The notes beneath the pieces are model-generated. The model ran no database searches. It was not told the origin of the DNA and saw only the letters and a program-made list of their open reading frames with translations. 64,000 nucleotides of DNA from Wurfbainia villosa (lineage: Eukaryota; Streptophyta; Magnoliopsida; Zingiberales; Zingiberaceae): the NCBI GenBank assembly GCA_025175895.1, contig CM046008.1, positions 26,491,255-26,555,254 on the forward strand, read 5' to 3'. The position numbers were made by a program, and so were the translations under genes. Below are positions 11,204 to 22,014 of this stretch, one piece after another (within the stretch, counting starts at the first letter, position 1; each line of letters begins with the position of its first letter).

Positions 11204-12772
11204 TATGCGAAGCCACGTGCGAAGCATGTATGTGTTTCGTTTTTGTGGTTTTTATATTAGATATAAAAGTTACATAATTTTATGTTTCTATAAATTTCCT
11301 ATTTTTATAGAATTATTTGGTATTTTTCTCGAAGAGTCGAAGCAACGAGTGTTGGGACACTTGTCGGCTTCAACCACCGAGAAAAACTCTCCGAAACGGC
11401 GAGTTCTAGGGACACTCGCAAAGTTTATTTTGCGAGTAGGGGTGCTGCCCCTATCCCCGAAAGGGGCCTTGTCCCGCGATCGCGCCCGGAAACCGCTTAG
11501 CGGGACCGTTACGGAGAGGTGACTCATAAAATTGAAAAAAAAAAGAAAAATTATAGAAATTTTCTGTAAAAAATACATAATTTAGAATTATGTATAATTC
11601 TGTGATTGTCATGGCCCAATGACCCCAATTTTATTGGATTATGATGTGTTGTAATTCATAATACGGCATGCGTGCCGTTTTTGTGGTTGCGCGTATTGTA
11701 TAGTGTATGCGACCTACGCGTCGTACCTCTTCTTTTGAAATTCTAGTTGTAAATAATTTTAGACTCGAATATAACTCGAGTTTCATATTTGTAATGTACA
11801 AAATGGAGCGGTGGAAAGTCCACTTCTAGACGAAGTTACGAGAAAGGTGTCGACGACACATGGCGGTCAAAGGAAGCGCTTGGAGAACCCGCTAGCCTTA
11901 GGTTGACTGTCTGATCTTCCCATTGGCTTGAGAAGATCGTAGTAGGGCCATGACTACATCACAGTTAATTTTATATATATATATATATATTTGGTTTTGC
12001 TTGTTTGCTTGTATGTATGTGATGCATGCTAGTAGAATAATGCTTGTATGTATATGATGCATGCTAGGATAATTTTCTTGTATGTATATGATGCATGCTA
12101 GAATAATGTATGTATGTATGTGATACATGCTAATATAGGATAATAAAGGCCTTAATGCGTATATGATACACATTACGATTAGATCTTAATCGAATAAACT
12201 CGTAAATGCCTACTAGGTCCTTGATACCCATCACTACCTCGATCATTTGTAGTTGTTGAATCTGCCAAAGCATAGCAACGCATATTATCTTGGTCCCGCC
12301 TATCACGGCTTGGGTTAGAGTAAGCTCAATTAGATTGAATAAAACTAGTTAACTCAATTAGATCGAGTAAAACTATAGGCATATTCCAATCGTTGGAAAG
12401 TTAGGATAAGATCGCATTTACACTAAATCTTGGGCGATTTAGCCAAAGCTAACTCAAGGTCTTTTGTAAATGTGGGTCTTGATCCTATAAACAAGAGTTG
12501 CATAGAGATGTAATCGGTAATGTGTTACCCACCGATTGTACTAAGTCTTGAGCGATTTAGCCAAAGCTAACTCAAGGCTTAGTATGATGTGGATCTTGTC
12601 CCACAAGAATTATAGCTAGTTTGTATGAATCTAGTAATGTGGTTTGACCACATCCATAACTCGATTCTACAAAATTCCTATAATTCAGTGGGAGCATCAT
12701 TTGATTAAAGGCCTAATTAAATAATAAAAGAAATATGATATTAATTCTCTGCATTGTATGTTGTAGATTACT
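11204..12772 (+). other. Untranslated leader of element A
   Basis: No recognisable protein. The apparent 189-codon frame 10953-11522 runs from the LTR into this leader and matches no family I know. A GC-rich patch (about 11335-11520) with short inverted repeats (for example CCCCTATCC.. and GGGGCC..) stands out in AT-rich surroundings. (AT)n at ~11970-11988 and a tandem repeat at 12004-12140 follow. Leaders of this kind may hold packaging and dimerisation signals, but no signal is proven here. Confidence 0.6.
12004..12140 (+). repeat. Tandem repeat in leader of A
   Basis: Four imperfect ~35-bp units built on 'ttgtatgtatatgatgcatg' followed by 'ctagaataat'. Units contain ATGCAT palindromes. 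The minus-strand reading frame over this stretch (11898-12173) is a by-product. Confidence 0.8.
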
Positions 12773-13566
12773 ATGTCGACAAACACGAACACTCTCTCTG
12801 CGTTCTATCTTTGAGAAGGACAAGCTCAATGGAGCAAATTTCTGGGTGATACAGGAACACGATTGTTCTCACCCAAAAGGAAGTTATGCGTCTGGGCGGC
12901 CCATTCAGGCACCTCCTACCACCTTTGCCTCATGGTGATAAAGATGCTTACGAGAAGTATCAAGATGATGCATTAGATGTGTCATGACTAATGCTCGCGA
13001 CCATGAACTCTGAGCTTCAGAAGCAACATGAGTTCATGAATGCTTATGATATGGTTGGACATCTTCGTCAACTATATCAAGGACAAGCAAGGCATGAGAG
13101 ATATGAAGTATCTAAGGCATTGTTTTGGTCCAAAATGCAAGATGGGACTCCCGTAGGTCCCTATGTACTCAAGATGATTGGGTACGTAGAAAACCTACAA
13201 AGGCTGGGATTCCCACTTGGCCAAGAGCTGGCCACTGACTTGATCTTGCAATCTTTGCCACAAGCCTACAATCAATTTGTCATGAATTACAACATGAATG
13301 AAATTGTTAAGCCCTTTACTGAGATGCTCGGCATGTTGAGAAGCTAGCTGACCTTATGAAGGAAAATCGACACCATTTTGATGGTGCACAAGAAGAAAGG
13401 CAAGGGCAAGCCTAAAGGTAAGGGAAAGTCCCAAGCCAAGGGCAAAGGCAAAGAACTTAAACCCAAAGGAGGAGGTAGCCAAGGAAGGGCTTGCTTCCAC
13501 TTTGCAAGGAAGCTGGACCTGGAAGCGTAAGCTAAAAGCTTACTGGAAGATCTTAAGAAGAAAGAA
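12773..13566 (+). pseudogene. gag: Gag of element A, frameshifted
   Basis: The likely start is ATG at 12773 ('MSTNTNTLS'), soon lost to a frameshift. Homology continues 'SIFEKDKLNGANFW' (12810-12845), then a further frame change. A clean frame of 118 codons (12991-13347) carries the capsid UBN2-type region 'LILQSLPQAYNQFVMNYNMN'. A Lys-rich linker leads to a zinc knuckle at about 13490-13530 in which only CFH survives, the rest being destroyed by small indels. At least three breaks, so non-functional. The protein would build the capsid; its order before the protease is typical of copia. Confidence 0.8.
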
Positions 13567-14786
13567 GTGAGACTTCTACTTGGTATAAATGTTATAGAAG
13601 TCAATCTATCTATTTCTTCATCATGGGTATTAGATACCGGATGTGCATCTCACATTTGTACCAATGTGCAGGCGCTGAGAAATAGCAGGGCATTGACAAA
13701 GGGCGAGGTGGACCTACGAGTAGGCAATGGAGCAAGGGTTGCTGTTGTTGCTGTAGGAACTTATGATCTATCTCTGCCCTCTGGGCTTGTACTAGAATTA
13801 GATGAATGTTGTTATGTGTCTGTTTTGACTAAGAACATAATTTCGATTTCTTGTTTGGACAAGAAAGGATTTACATTTATAATAAAGAACAAATGTTGTT
13901 CAGTTTATTTAAATGATATGTTCTATTATAGTGCACCTCTAATGAACGGACTCTACTTTCTAGACTTAGAGAGCCCTATCTATAACATAAGTACCAAAAG
14001 GTTCAAGTCAAATGAGTTAAACCAAACCTATCTTTGGCATTGTCACTTAGGTCACATAAATGAGAGTCGCTTATCTCAGCTCCATAAGGATGGGCTGCTA
14101 GACTCATTTGATTTTGAATCATATGAGACATGCGAGTCTTGCCTTTTAGGCAAGATGACCAAGACTCCCTTTAGTGGACACAGCGAAAGAGCAACAAATT
14201 TGTTAGGACTTATACATAGTGATGTATGTGGTCCTTTCAATGTTGCTGCTAGAGGTGGTTACAGGTACTTCATTACATTTACTGATGACTTTAATAGATA
14301 TGGTTATGTGTATCTTATGACACATAAATCAGAATCCTTTGAAAAGTTCAAAGAATTCAAGAATGAAGTACAAAACCAGCTTGGCAAGAGTATTAAGATA
14401 CTTCGATCAGATCGAGGTGGTGAATACCTTAGCCATGAGTTTCGTGACTATCTAGCTGAGTGTGAGATTCTATCCCAACTCACTCCTCTTGGAACACCAC
14501 AGTGAAATGGTGTATCCGAAAGGAGGAATCGTACCCTATTAGATATGGTACAATCTATGATGAGTCACACAGATCTTCCTATATCTTTTTGGGGATATGC
14601 TCTAGACACAGTAGCCTTTACCCTTAACCGTGTACCATCCAAGGTTGTGATAAAGACACCATATACGATATGGACAGGGAGAAATCCCAAGATGTCTTTC
14701 ATAAGGATTTGGGGTTGTGAGTCTTACATTCGACGTCAAGTCTCAGACAAACTGGGACCCAAATCTGATAGGTGCTATTTTGTTAG
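13567..14786 (+). pseudogene. pol: Pol of element A, first part (protease, integrase)
   Basis: The frame 13567-14505 holds the aspartic protease motif WVLDTGCASHIC (about 13624-13659), the GAG-pre-integrase zinc finger (LWHCHLGH ... CESCLLGK, about 14032-14150) and the integrase core with D in HSDVCGP (~14217), D in FTDDFNRYG (~14281) and E in DRGGEYLS (~14413). A TGG-to-TGA change makes a stop at 14503-14505 in the conserved Q-W-N-G-V region. Reading resumes at 14506 and runs to GTTAG at 14782-14786, where element B interrupts it. The frame continues exactly at 24128. Protease cuts the polyprotein; integrase inserts the cDNA. Confidence 0.92.
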
Positions 14787-16987
14787 TGTTAGTAATATAT
14801 GAGAGATGTCCTAAGGCAATCGCCTTATGTATGAACCATTTATATGATAAATGAAGATTCACTATTTGAGTATACATATTTTATGTATTTGATTGGATCT
14901 TAAACTCATTTACTGAATGTCCACGATACGATTCACAGCATGAGAGAATTTGTGATTGGATCACAACTAGTGAGTATCTCTACATGTGTAATTGTGATGT
15001 ATCGGAATTATCCCTAGTCAATGAATTGATGGATTTGGACACCATCAATTCTGTCGAGACTAGCACGAGGTATACTCCTTGGTGTATCCAAGCAGCTGAT
15101 TCTCACTGGCTGGAGACATAGTGATGTCCGGAGTTAATCGTGGATGCTAGTTATGGTAACTAGTTCATTGGAGTGACCAAGTAAGACTTCATATGGTTTT
15201 GCATATATAGATATGTCGATGAAGTTCTTCTTTGTGGCTTAAGTGCGATGTTCCTTTGACTTGCGGTATTCAAGTCATCTTGATCATAGAGACTTATGCT
15301 TTGACATCTTAAGCAAACATCTCTAAGGAGATGTGGACCGAGATGATTGGGTATAAGTCGAGTGATCGAAGGTGTTTGAATAGCCTATAAAGGATTCACC
15401 ACTCCTTGCGAGAGATGTATACCTATGGCCTCTCGTCGGATTGTTACTAAAGTCTTTGGCCAAAGCATTACATGTTTAGAGTAAGGTACTCTTGATACAT
15501 GTGGAGTAACTAGAATCAGTAGGACGAGAAATGATACTTGGGCTAGGTGTGACGTGTCGGCCTAGTGAGGTGACACATAGACCATGTCTGAACCAAGTGG
15601 GTATAAGATGAGTGAAGGAATGGGCACGATTCATTCAAGCTCTTGAAGGGTTTGAAATAGTTACGGATCAATAGTTGATCTTTTCGGTTAATTGGGGATC
15701 ATGATGTACTACTAGGTGCCACTCATGATCGTTCTATAATTAATGGTTAATTATAGATGGCCAACATAAACCGAGAACCTATTTGGTCACACGCACAACG
15801 AGTGTAATCCAAAGGATTTAAAACGAGCTTGAGAATGGGATTCTCACACCGAGAGAAACTATGTTTGGTTGGACCAAACATAAAGCGAGCATGAAATTGT
15901 TTCAGTCGCAATGGAAGCGTGGATGGGCCGTGTCTTATGAAGACATAATGGATGGACCAAAATGGTTTGGTCCTAATCCAATGGATGAGAATAAACCAAA
16001 GGGTTTGGTTTATATTAAGCGAATGAACCAAAGGTTGGTTAGGTTCGTTTAACTTAAAATAAACCATCATGGTTTGGTTTATTTTAACTTATCTTAATGG
16101 AGGCGGAGTTACTTGGGCTTTATGGATATGATCCATTAACCATTAAGAGAATTAGTTCTCTATAAAATAGGGATTAAACCCTAACCCTAAACCTAATCCA
16201 AATTGTGGCCGCCCAACATCAAGAAGTTGCCGCCCACCCTTGTTGAAGGATTTCGGCGCCAACTCAAAGAGCAGCCACCGCCCAGCTTGTGTGCAGCCGT
16301 CCAAGTCGTTGTCGGCGTCCAAGCTCCAGCCGGTGAACCTCCGGCGACCCTCCGGCGATCCCTATAGGTTTGGCATCAAGGTGAGTTCTTCTCTCCTTGT
16401 TTTGGCGGCGCCTATCTCCTCCACCAAGCTGTCCAGTTTTCTGGACAGCTTCTTCTCTTCGTCGGGCGTCGTTTGGGCGGCGGTTAGTGCTCGACAGCGG
16501 CTAACATACCGGGATTTGATCTCCGGTAATCCTCTGAGGTGGAGGGGCGAAGGATTCGTCAATCGGTTGGCGAATACCTCTCGGAGAAGCGAGTCTTGAG
16601 GACTTGTTTTAGGTCGAATTTGGATTCGGACCGTGATCATCTCTCGATCACGTCGTCTTCAACACGAGGCTAGTAACCCGTCACGAAGCGAAGCTCGTGC
16701 TTAGCGAAGTCATCCGAGAGCTCGGCGTGGATCACGGATAGAGGCGATTCTTACGAGGATCGTTCCGGTTGATGCCGTTCCCGCTACACGTCATACGGAA
16801 GGTATAACGTAGTTTAATTTCCTTTTATTGCAATTTTAATTTACTGTTATGTCTACACTTGTTGTAATAGCATGCGTGTGTTGTGTGTGTTGTAATAAAT
16901 AGGAGTATTTATTATTTTTATTGCTTCCGCTGTGCTCATGTTTACGAAACATGATCGAACACACACTGCCTTGTGATCGAAACCCTT
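14787..16987 (+). repeat. 5' LTR of element B (~2.2 kb)
   Basis: Starts TGTTAGTAATATATGAG. The right end is eroded: 'gaaaccct' at 16979-16986 stands where the 3' LTR has GGAAACCCAACA, so the last few bases are approximate. It aligns with 22015-24122 and with the reverse complement of 213-2402. Confidence 0.88.
16161..16170 (+). promoter_or_regulatory. TATA box, 5' LTR of B
   Basis: TATAAAATAG, conserved in the 3' LTR (23387-23396) and in B2. Marks the probable start region for the element's transcript. Confidence 0.6.
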
Positions 16988-16989
16988 GA

Positions 16990-17001
16990 TGGTATCGAGC
17001 C
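16990..17001 (+). promoter_or_regulatory. Primer binding site of B (degenerate)
   Basis: Reads TGGTATCGAGCC, a one-base deletion from TGGTATCAGAGCC. The lost bases fall on a CAG, in keeping with the CAG loss seen through B. Confidence 0.75.
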
Positions 17002-18260
17002 AGGTTGTGTTTGACATAATCGTAAAATGGTTTGCGATAGTCATAATGTATTTCTGGAAATTTTCTAATTTTGGAAATTTAGAAGTATTTATGGAAATTT
17101 TTCAATTTTGGAAAGTCTAGAAGTATTTATTGAAATCCTCCACTTTTGGAAAGTGTGAAGTATTTATTGAAATTGATATTTTCCATAAATAAAATATTTG
17201 ATTAGATTCTGGAAATTTGTTTCCTAATTTAATTATGATTTGATTTGGGAAATCAAATCTTAAAATATTTTATTTCCATAAGTAGTTTTAATGATTTTGG
17301 GAAATTGGTTTCCTAAATAGATTTTCATAATCAAATAATTCCATGAATAAAATATGTGATTAGATTTGGAAATTTGTTTCCTAATTTAATTATGATTTGA
17401 TTTGGAGAATCAAATCTTAAACATATTTTATTTCCATAAATAGTTATGACATATAAGGAAATTATATACATGACATAATTGTATGCCATGTAATTGCATT
17501 AGATGCATAACATTATGCCATGCGTGTCGTGACATGTAGATGTATGCCATGTATGCCATGCCATGTAGATAATAGTTATTTGCATGCAAAGAGGATGAGA
17601 CATAAAACCCTAACTCAATATTAAAGCCTACACCTTCCATTAATATGGTTAGAACCCGAGTTACATTTCTTGTTTGGGTTGTTGGACTCTCTCAAGCCCG
17701 GCTCGACACTGAACATGTTCAAATCATTGGAATAGTTTAACTAATATGGTAAGAGTCGGAGGTCAATCGTTAGTTTGGTTGTTGGACTCTCTCCAAGCTG
17801 GGCTAATTGGTTGAATGCGCTCTAACCATATTAAAACTATTTCGCGATTAATGGGTTGGCTTTAACTTGGAGCATCGATTTGTTGGACTCTCTCAAGGTC
17901 GATGTAAAGGGAGGTGAAGTTGGGTGCTATGCATATGATGCATACTTGTTAATGTGTTAACAACCCGATGTATGTGTGAACATTCAATTAGTTGATAGCA
18001 CATTGTGATAGTTACATATACATGATATGTAATCGGTATACTTGATACCCACCATCATAGCTAAGAATGGCTTGTTGGACTCTCTCGAGGTTGTTCTTAT
18101 CTATGATGGATATCGACCATTCGGAGATGGACCTACGATCTCGAAGTGATTTTGGGGTTTTGAAATTGAAAAATGAATGGGATTTATAAATGTATATTGA
18201 TGCATTTTAAAATCATTTTCTCATATATGCTCGTTTTGTATTTCTAGGTCAATAAATTGA
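17002..18260 (+). other. Leader of element B
   Basis: Non-coding. It begins with repeated 'aagtatttatggaaat' blocks (17045-17180) shared with B2. A ~95-bp segment around 'ttcctaatttaattatgatt' occurs twice (about 17186-17283 and 17349-17443). From 17620 it aligns with 37350-37990 downstream of the diverged B-like LTR, with blocks such as 'gttggactctctc' repeated five times. Confidence 0.7.
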
Positions 18261-18990
18261 TCATGGCGTCTTTGAATTTGCGCACTATTTTGGATTGAAC
18301 AAAGTATTGGGCCTAACTTCTGGGTGGCTTAGAAACACGAAATTGTTCTCAAGGCGGAAAAGCTTGCATATGTCCTTGAAGAGCCTCTTCACGGCCGTCC
18401 TAAGGGCGATGCAACTCCGGACCAAATGTTGGTCTATCGAAAGCATGTGGCGGTCACGGTGGCGAGTTGCATCATGCTAAGCGGCGATGGTACATGGATG
18501 CTAACACTATGGTCTTCCATCTTCATGAGTTGTTCGATGAGCAAGCGAGATCAGAAAGGTTGAGTCTCTAGGCTCCTCTTCACCACGAAGATGCAAGAAG
18601 GTTAAATCGTAGTGCGATTTGTGCTAAAGATGAGCGGGTACATCGGGACTAGCTACCTCGGTTTTGTGATGGATCATGAGTTAAGTATTGACTTAATTCT
18701 GCATTGTTTGCCCAAGAGTTTCTCATTTGTGATGAACTATCGGATGAACAAATTGGAATCCACCATTCGAGCTCCTCAATATCTTTGAAGGATGGAGCCT
18801 TACATGAAGCATGAGGAGAAAGGCGGGTTACATTGTTGATTCCTCAGAAAGGTTCTAAGAGGAAGGCAAAAGAGCGAGAAGAAAGGAAAGAAAAGGCAAA
18901 GAAAGGCGGAACCCAAAGGGCACTTGCCATCCTTGTGGCAAGGAAGGCCCTTTGGCGAAAAAGCGCAAGATTTATCTTGAGTCCATGAAG
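18261..18990 (+). pseudogene. gag: Gag of element B, heavily broken
   Basis: ATG at 18261 begins MASLNLRTILD, a common N-terminus of plant copia gags, followed at once by TGA. Pieces of the capsid region are readable in shifting frames: 'AEKL..YVLEEP' near 18355-18395, 'MSGYIGTSYLGF' near 18630, 'LILHCLPKSFSFVMNYRMN' near 18693-18750. A Lys-rich stretch (18850-18960) precedes the degraded zinc knuckle. More than six stops or shifts in ~700 bp; several coincide with CAG or CTG sites changed to CGG or lost, so some may be sequence errors. Confidence 0.75.
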
Positions 18991-18999
18991 AAGAAGAAG

Positions 19000-21990
19000 G
19001 CATCGATGCCCCATCCTCTTGATATCTTCGTTATTGATTGTCATTCTATTTCCTTAAACACTTGGGTATTGGATCTTTGGGTGTAGCTCACATATATGTA
19101 ATGACATACAGGGCTAAGGAATAGAAGAAGACTTGTCGGAGAGTCAAATTTGCGAGTTGGCAATGGAGCAAAGGTTCTTTGCGATGCCATCGGAACTTAT
19201 TCTGTTGAAGCTCCTAGTGGACTAGTCTTGGGCTGGACAATTGCTATTATGTTCCTTCTCTAATAAAGAACATTGTTTCTATTTCTGTAAATAGAAATGG
19301 TTTCCATTTAACGTTTAGTAACAATTGTTGTTATATAACTTTGAATGGCGTACTTTATGGAGCTGGAACTTTGAGTAATGGCATTTATCGTTGGGCGTAT
19401 CGGTGACATTTTCAATATCGAAGCGAGCAACAGCGTGCTCGAAAGGATAATCACATAGACTCCTATATGTGGCATTGTCGTCTTGGCCATATAAGCAAGA
19501 AGCGCATGTCGAATTACACCGATGTGGAATTACTGGAATCGTTGAATTGGATTCATCGATACATGCGAATCATGCTTAAAAGGCAAGATGACTAAGTTAC
19601 CTTTCTTGGAAAAGGTGAGCGAGTGGGAGAGTTACTAGGTCTAGTACATCGATGTATGTGGACCTATGTCAACTCAAGCTTTAGGAGGCTATAACTACTT
19701 CATTACCTTCAGATGATCACTCACGGTTTGGGTATGTGTTCTTGATGAAACACAAGTCTGAAGCCTTTGAAAGGTTCAAAGAATTCAGAAATGAAGTAGA
19801 GAAACAACATGACAAAAGTATTAAAATACTTCGATCGGATCAAGGTGGTGAATACTTAAGTCAAGAGTTTCTTGATTATCTAAGAGACAATGGCATATTG
19901 TCTCAATGGACTCCGCCCTATACACCACAGCATAATGGTGTATCAAGGCGTGTAGGACCTTGTTGGACATGGTCAGGTCAATGATGAATCATGCAACTCT
20001 TCCCAAGTCCTTTTGGGGATATGCACTTCAGACAGCTGTTTACTTGTTAAACAGAATGCCTACCAAGGTAGTCTCGACTACTCCATATGAGATATGGAAT
20101 AGTAAGAAACCTCATGTATCTTACTTGAAGATATGGGGTTGTCCTGCTTATGTGAAGCGGACTGTATCAGACAAATTGGATGCTAAGTCTGATAAATGTC
20201 TATTTATTGGATACCCTAAGGAAACAAGGGGTTACCAATTCTATCATCTGTGGAACAAAAGGTGTTTGTTTGAGGCATCTTTGTGTTTCTAGAGAAGAGT
20301 TTCTCTTGCAAGAAAGCAGGGGAGTGTCGTCGAGGCTTGAGGAGGCTCGAGAGACTCAAATAGACATTGATGAGATACACGGTGAAGCCACAACGGTAAA
20401 TGATTCATAGTGATGAGCAATCAATTTGGACCTATTGTAACACCACATCTTCGTAGATCTGGTAGAACACGCAACATTCCTGAGAGATATGGATTTCTCG
20501 TAAGTGAATCGAACGACGTGTTACTCATTGATGATAAGGAGGCTACCAGTTATGAAGAAGTGCTGACAAGTTCAGAAAGGGATAAGTGGCTTGGTGCCAT
20601 GAAGTCGGAAATGGATTCCATGTATGAAAACCAAGTTTGGAACTTGGTTGACCCACCTGAAGGGATAAAGCCTATAGGGTGCAAGTGGGTTTTCAAGAAG
20701 AAAACCGACATGGATGGTAATGTGATTACCTATAAGGCTAGATTGGTGGCGAAAGGATATCGTCAAAAGCAAGGTGTTGATTATGACGAAACCTATTACT
20801 TTGTAATCCTATGCTTAAATCCATTCGGATGCTCTGGCCATAGCGGCTCATTATGATTATGAGATATGGCGGATGGATGTGAAAAGCGGCTTTCCTTAAT
20901 GAAACACCTTTCGAGGGCGTGTATATGATACGGACTGAGGTTTCACATCGGTTGATAAAACCAAGGTATGCAAATTGCGGCGATCCATTTATGGATTGAA
21001 ACAAGCATCCGAGGCTGGAATATCCGTTTTGATGACGATCAAAAGGTTTGATTTCTCACAAAATCGACGAACCTTGTGTGTACAAGAAGGTTAGTGGGAG
21101 TGCGATCGTGTTCCTAGTATTGTATGTCGATGACATATTACTTATAGGAAGCGATGTGTCCATCTTCTGATCGATTAAGGTTTGGTTATCAAGACATTCT
21201 CCATGAAAGACACAGGAGAAGCAACCTACATCCTTGGGATTAAGATCTATAGAGATAGATCGAAGCGGTTGCTTGGTCTTTCATGATCTACATATATGGG
21301 CCGAGTGCTAAAGAGGTTTAGCATGTCGGAATCCAAGAAAGGTTATCTACCCCATGGGCATAGGGTACACCCCTTCGAAGTCTATGTGTCGATTTGCATG
21401 AGTAAGATTCCTATGCATGATAGGATCTATCATGTATGCTATGTTATGTACGAGGCCCGATGTATCGTATGCTCTGAGTGTCACGGCGGATACCGATCCG
21501 ATCGAGAATGGATCATTGGGCGGTATTAAGGCGATCCTTAAGTACTTGAGAAGAACTAAGGATGTGTTCCTAATATATGGAGAAGGGACATGGTGATACG
21601 CGGTATCACGGATGCGGACTCCAGACAAGGATGATTCCATGTCTCGATGCAGGTATGTATTCACCTGGAATGGAGGCGATAAGTTGGAAAGGTTCCAAGC
21701 TTGACACTATAGCGGATTACGCCACTAGGCGAGAATACATTGCGACTTTAGGCGACAAAGGAAGCGGTTTGGATCAAGAAGTTCATCTCTACGAACTTGA
21801 TGTGGTCTCATCAATGATCCAAACATGTGCCGCGCTATCATCTTATCGGAGAGATCATAAGTAGGAGCGAAATACAAATCGAGAAAATTCCCCTTTGAAA
21901 GGAACTTAGCGGATCCTTTGACTAAAGCATTACCTCAAAGTAAGTTTGAGGTCATGTTAGAGACTTATGGTATTGGATATCTGTGGCGAT
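19000..21990 (+). pseudogene. pol: Pol of element B, heavily broken
   Basis: Pieces appear in the normal copia order. The protease site is near 19058 (TWVLDL, the usual DTG lost). GAG-pre-integrase lies near 19470-19600 (WHCRLGHIS). The integrase core runs 19640-19920, with DVCGP, then DQGGEYLSQEF near 19845. An IN C-terminal stretch follows at 19960-20292 (FWGYALQTAVYLLNRMPTK). RT begins at 20410-20856 (KWVFKKKTDMDG, ARLVAKGY) and keeps an intact YVDDILLIG near 21124-21150. RNase H fragments lie at 21640-21960, ending ADPLTKALPQSKFE. Reading requires many frame changes. It would encode the enzymes for cDNA synthesis and insertion; not functional as given. Confidence 0.85.
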
Positions 21991-21999
21991 TGGCATTAG

Positions 22000-22014
22000 G
22001 CCAAGTGGGAAGTC
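22000..22014 (+). promoter_or_regulatory. Polypurine tract of B
   Basis: CCAAGTGGGAAG immediately before the 3' LTR, equivalent to AGTGGGAGATTG in A and on F's strand. Plus-strand DNA primer site. Confidence 0.7.

Noticed and set aside
10953..11522. 189-codon frame as a candidate gene
   Set aside because: It starts inside the LTR of A and ends in the leader. The 3' LTR equivalent (27640-27924) has a different continuation, and there is no recognisable domain.
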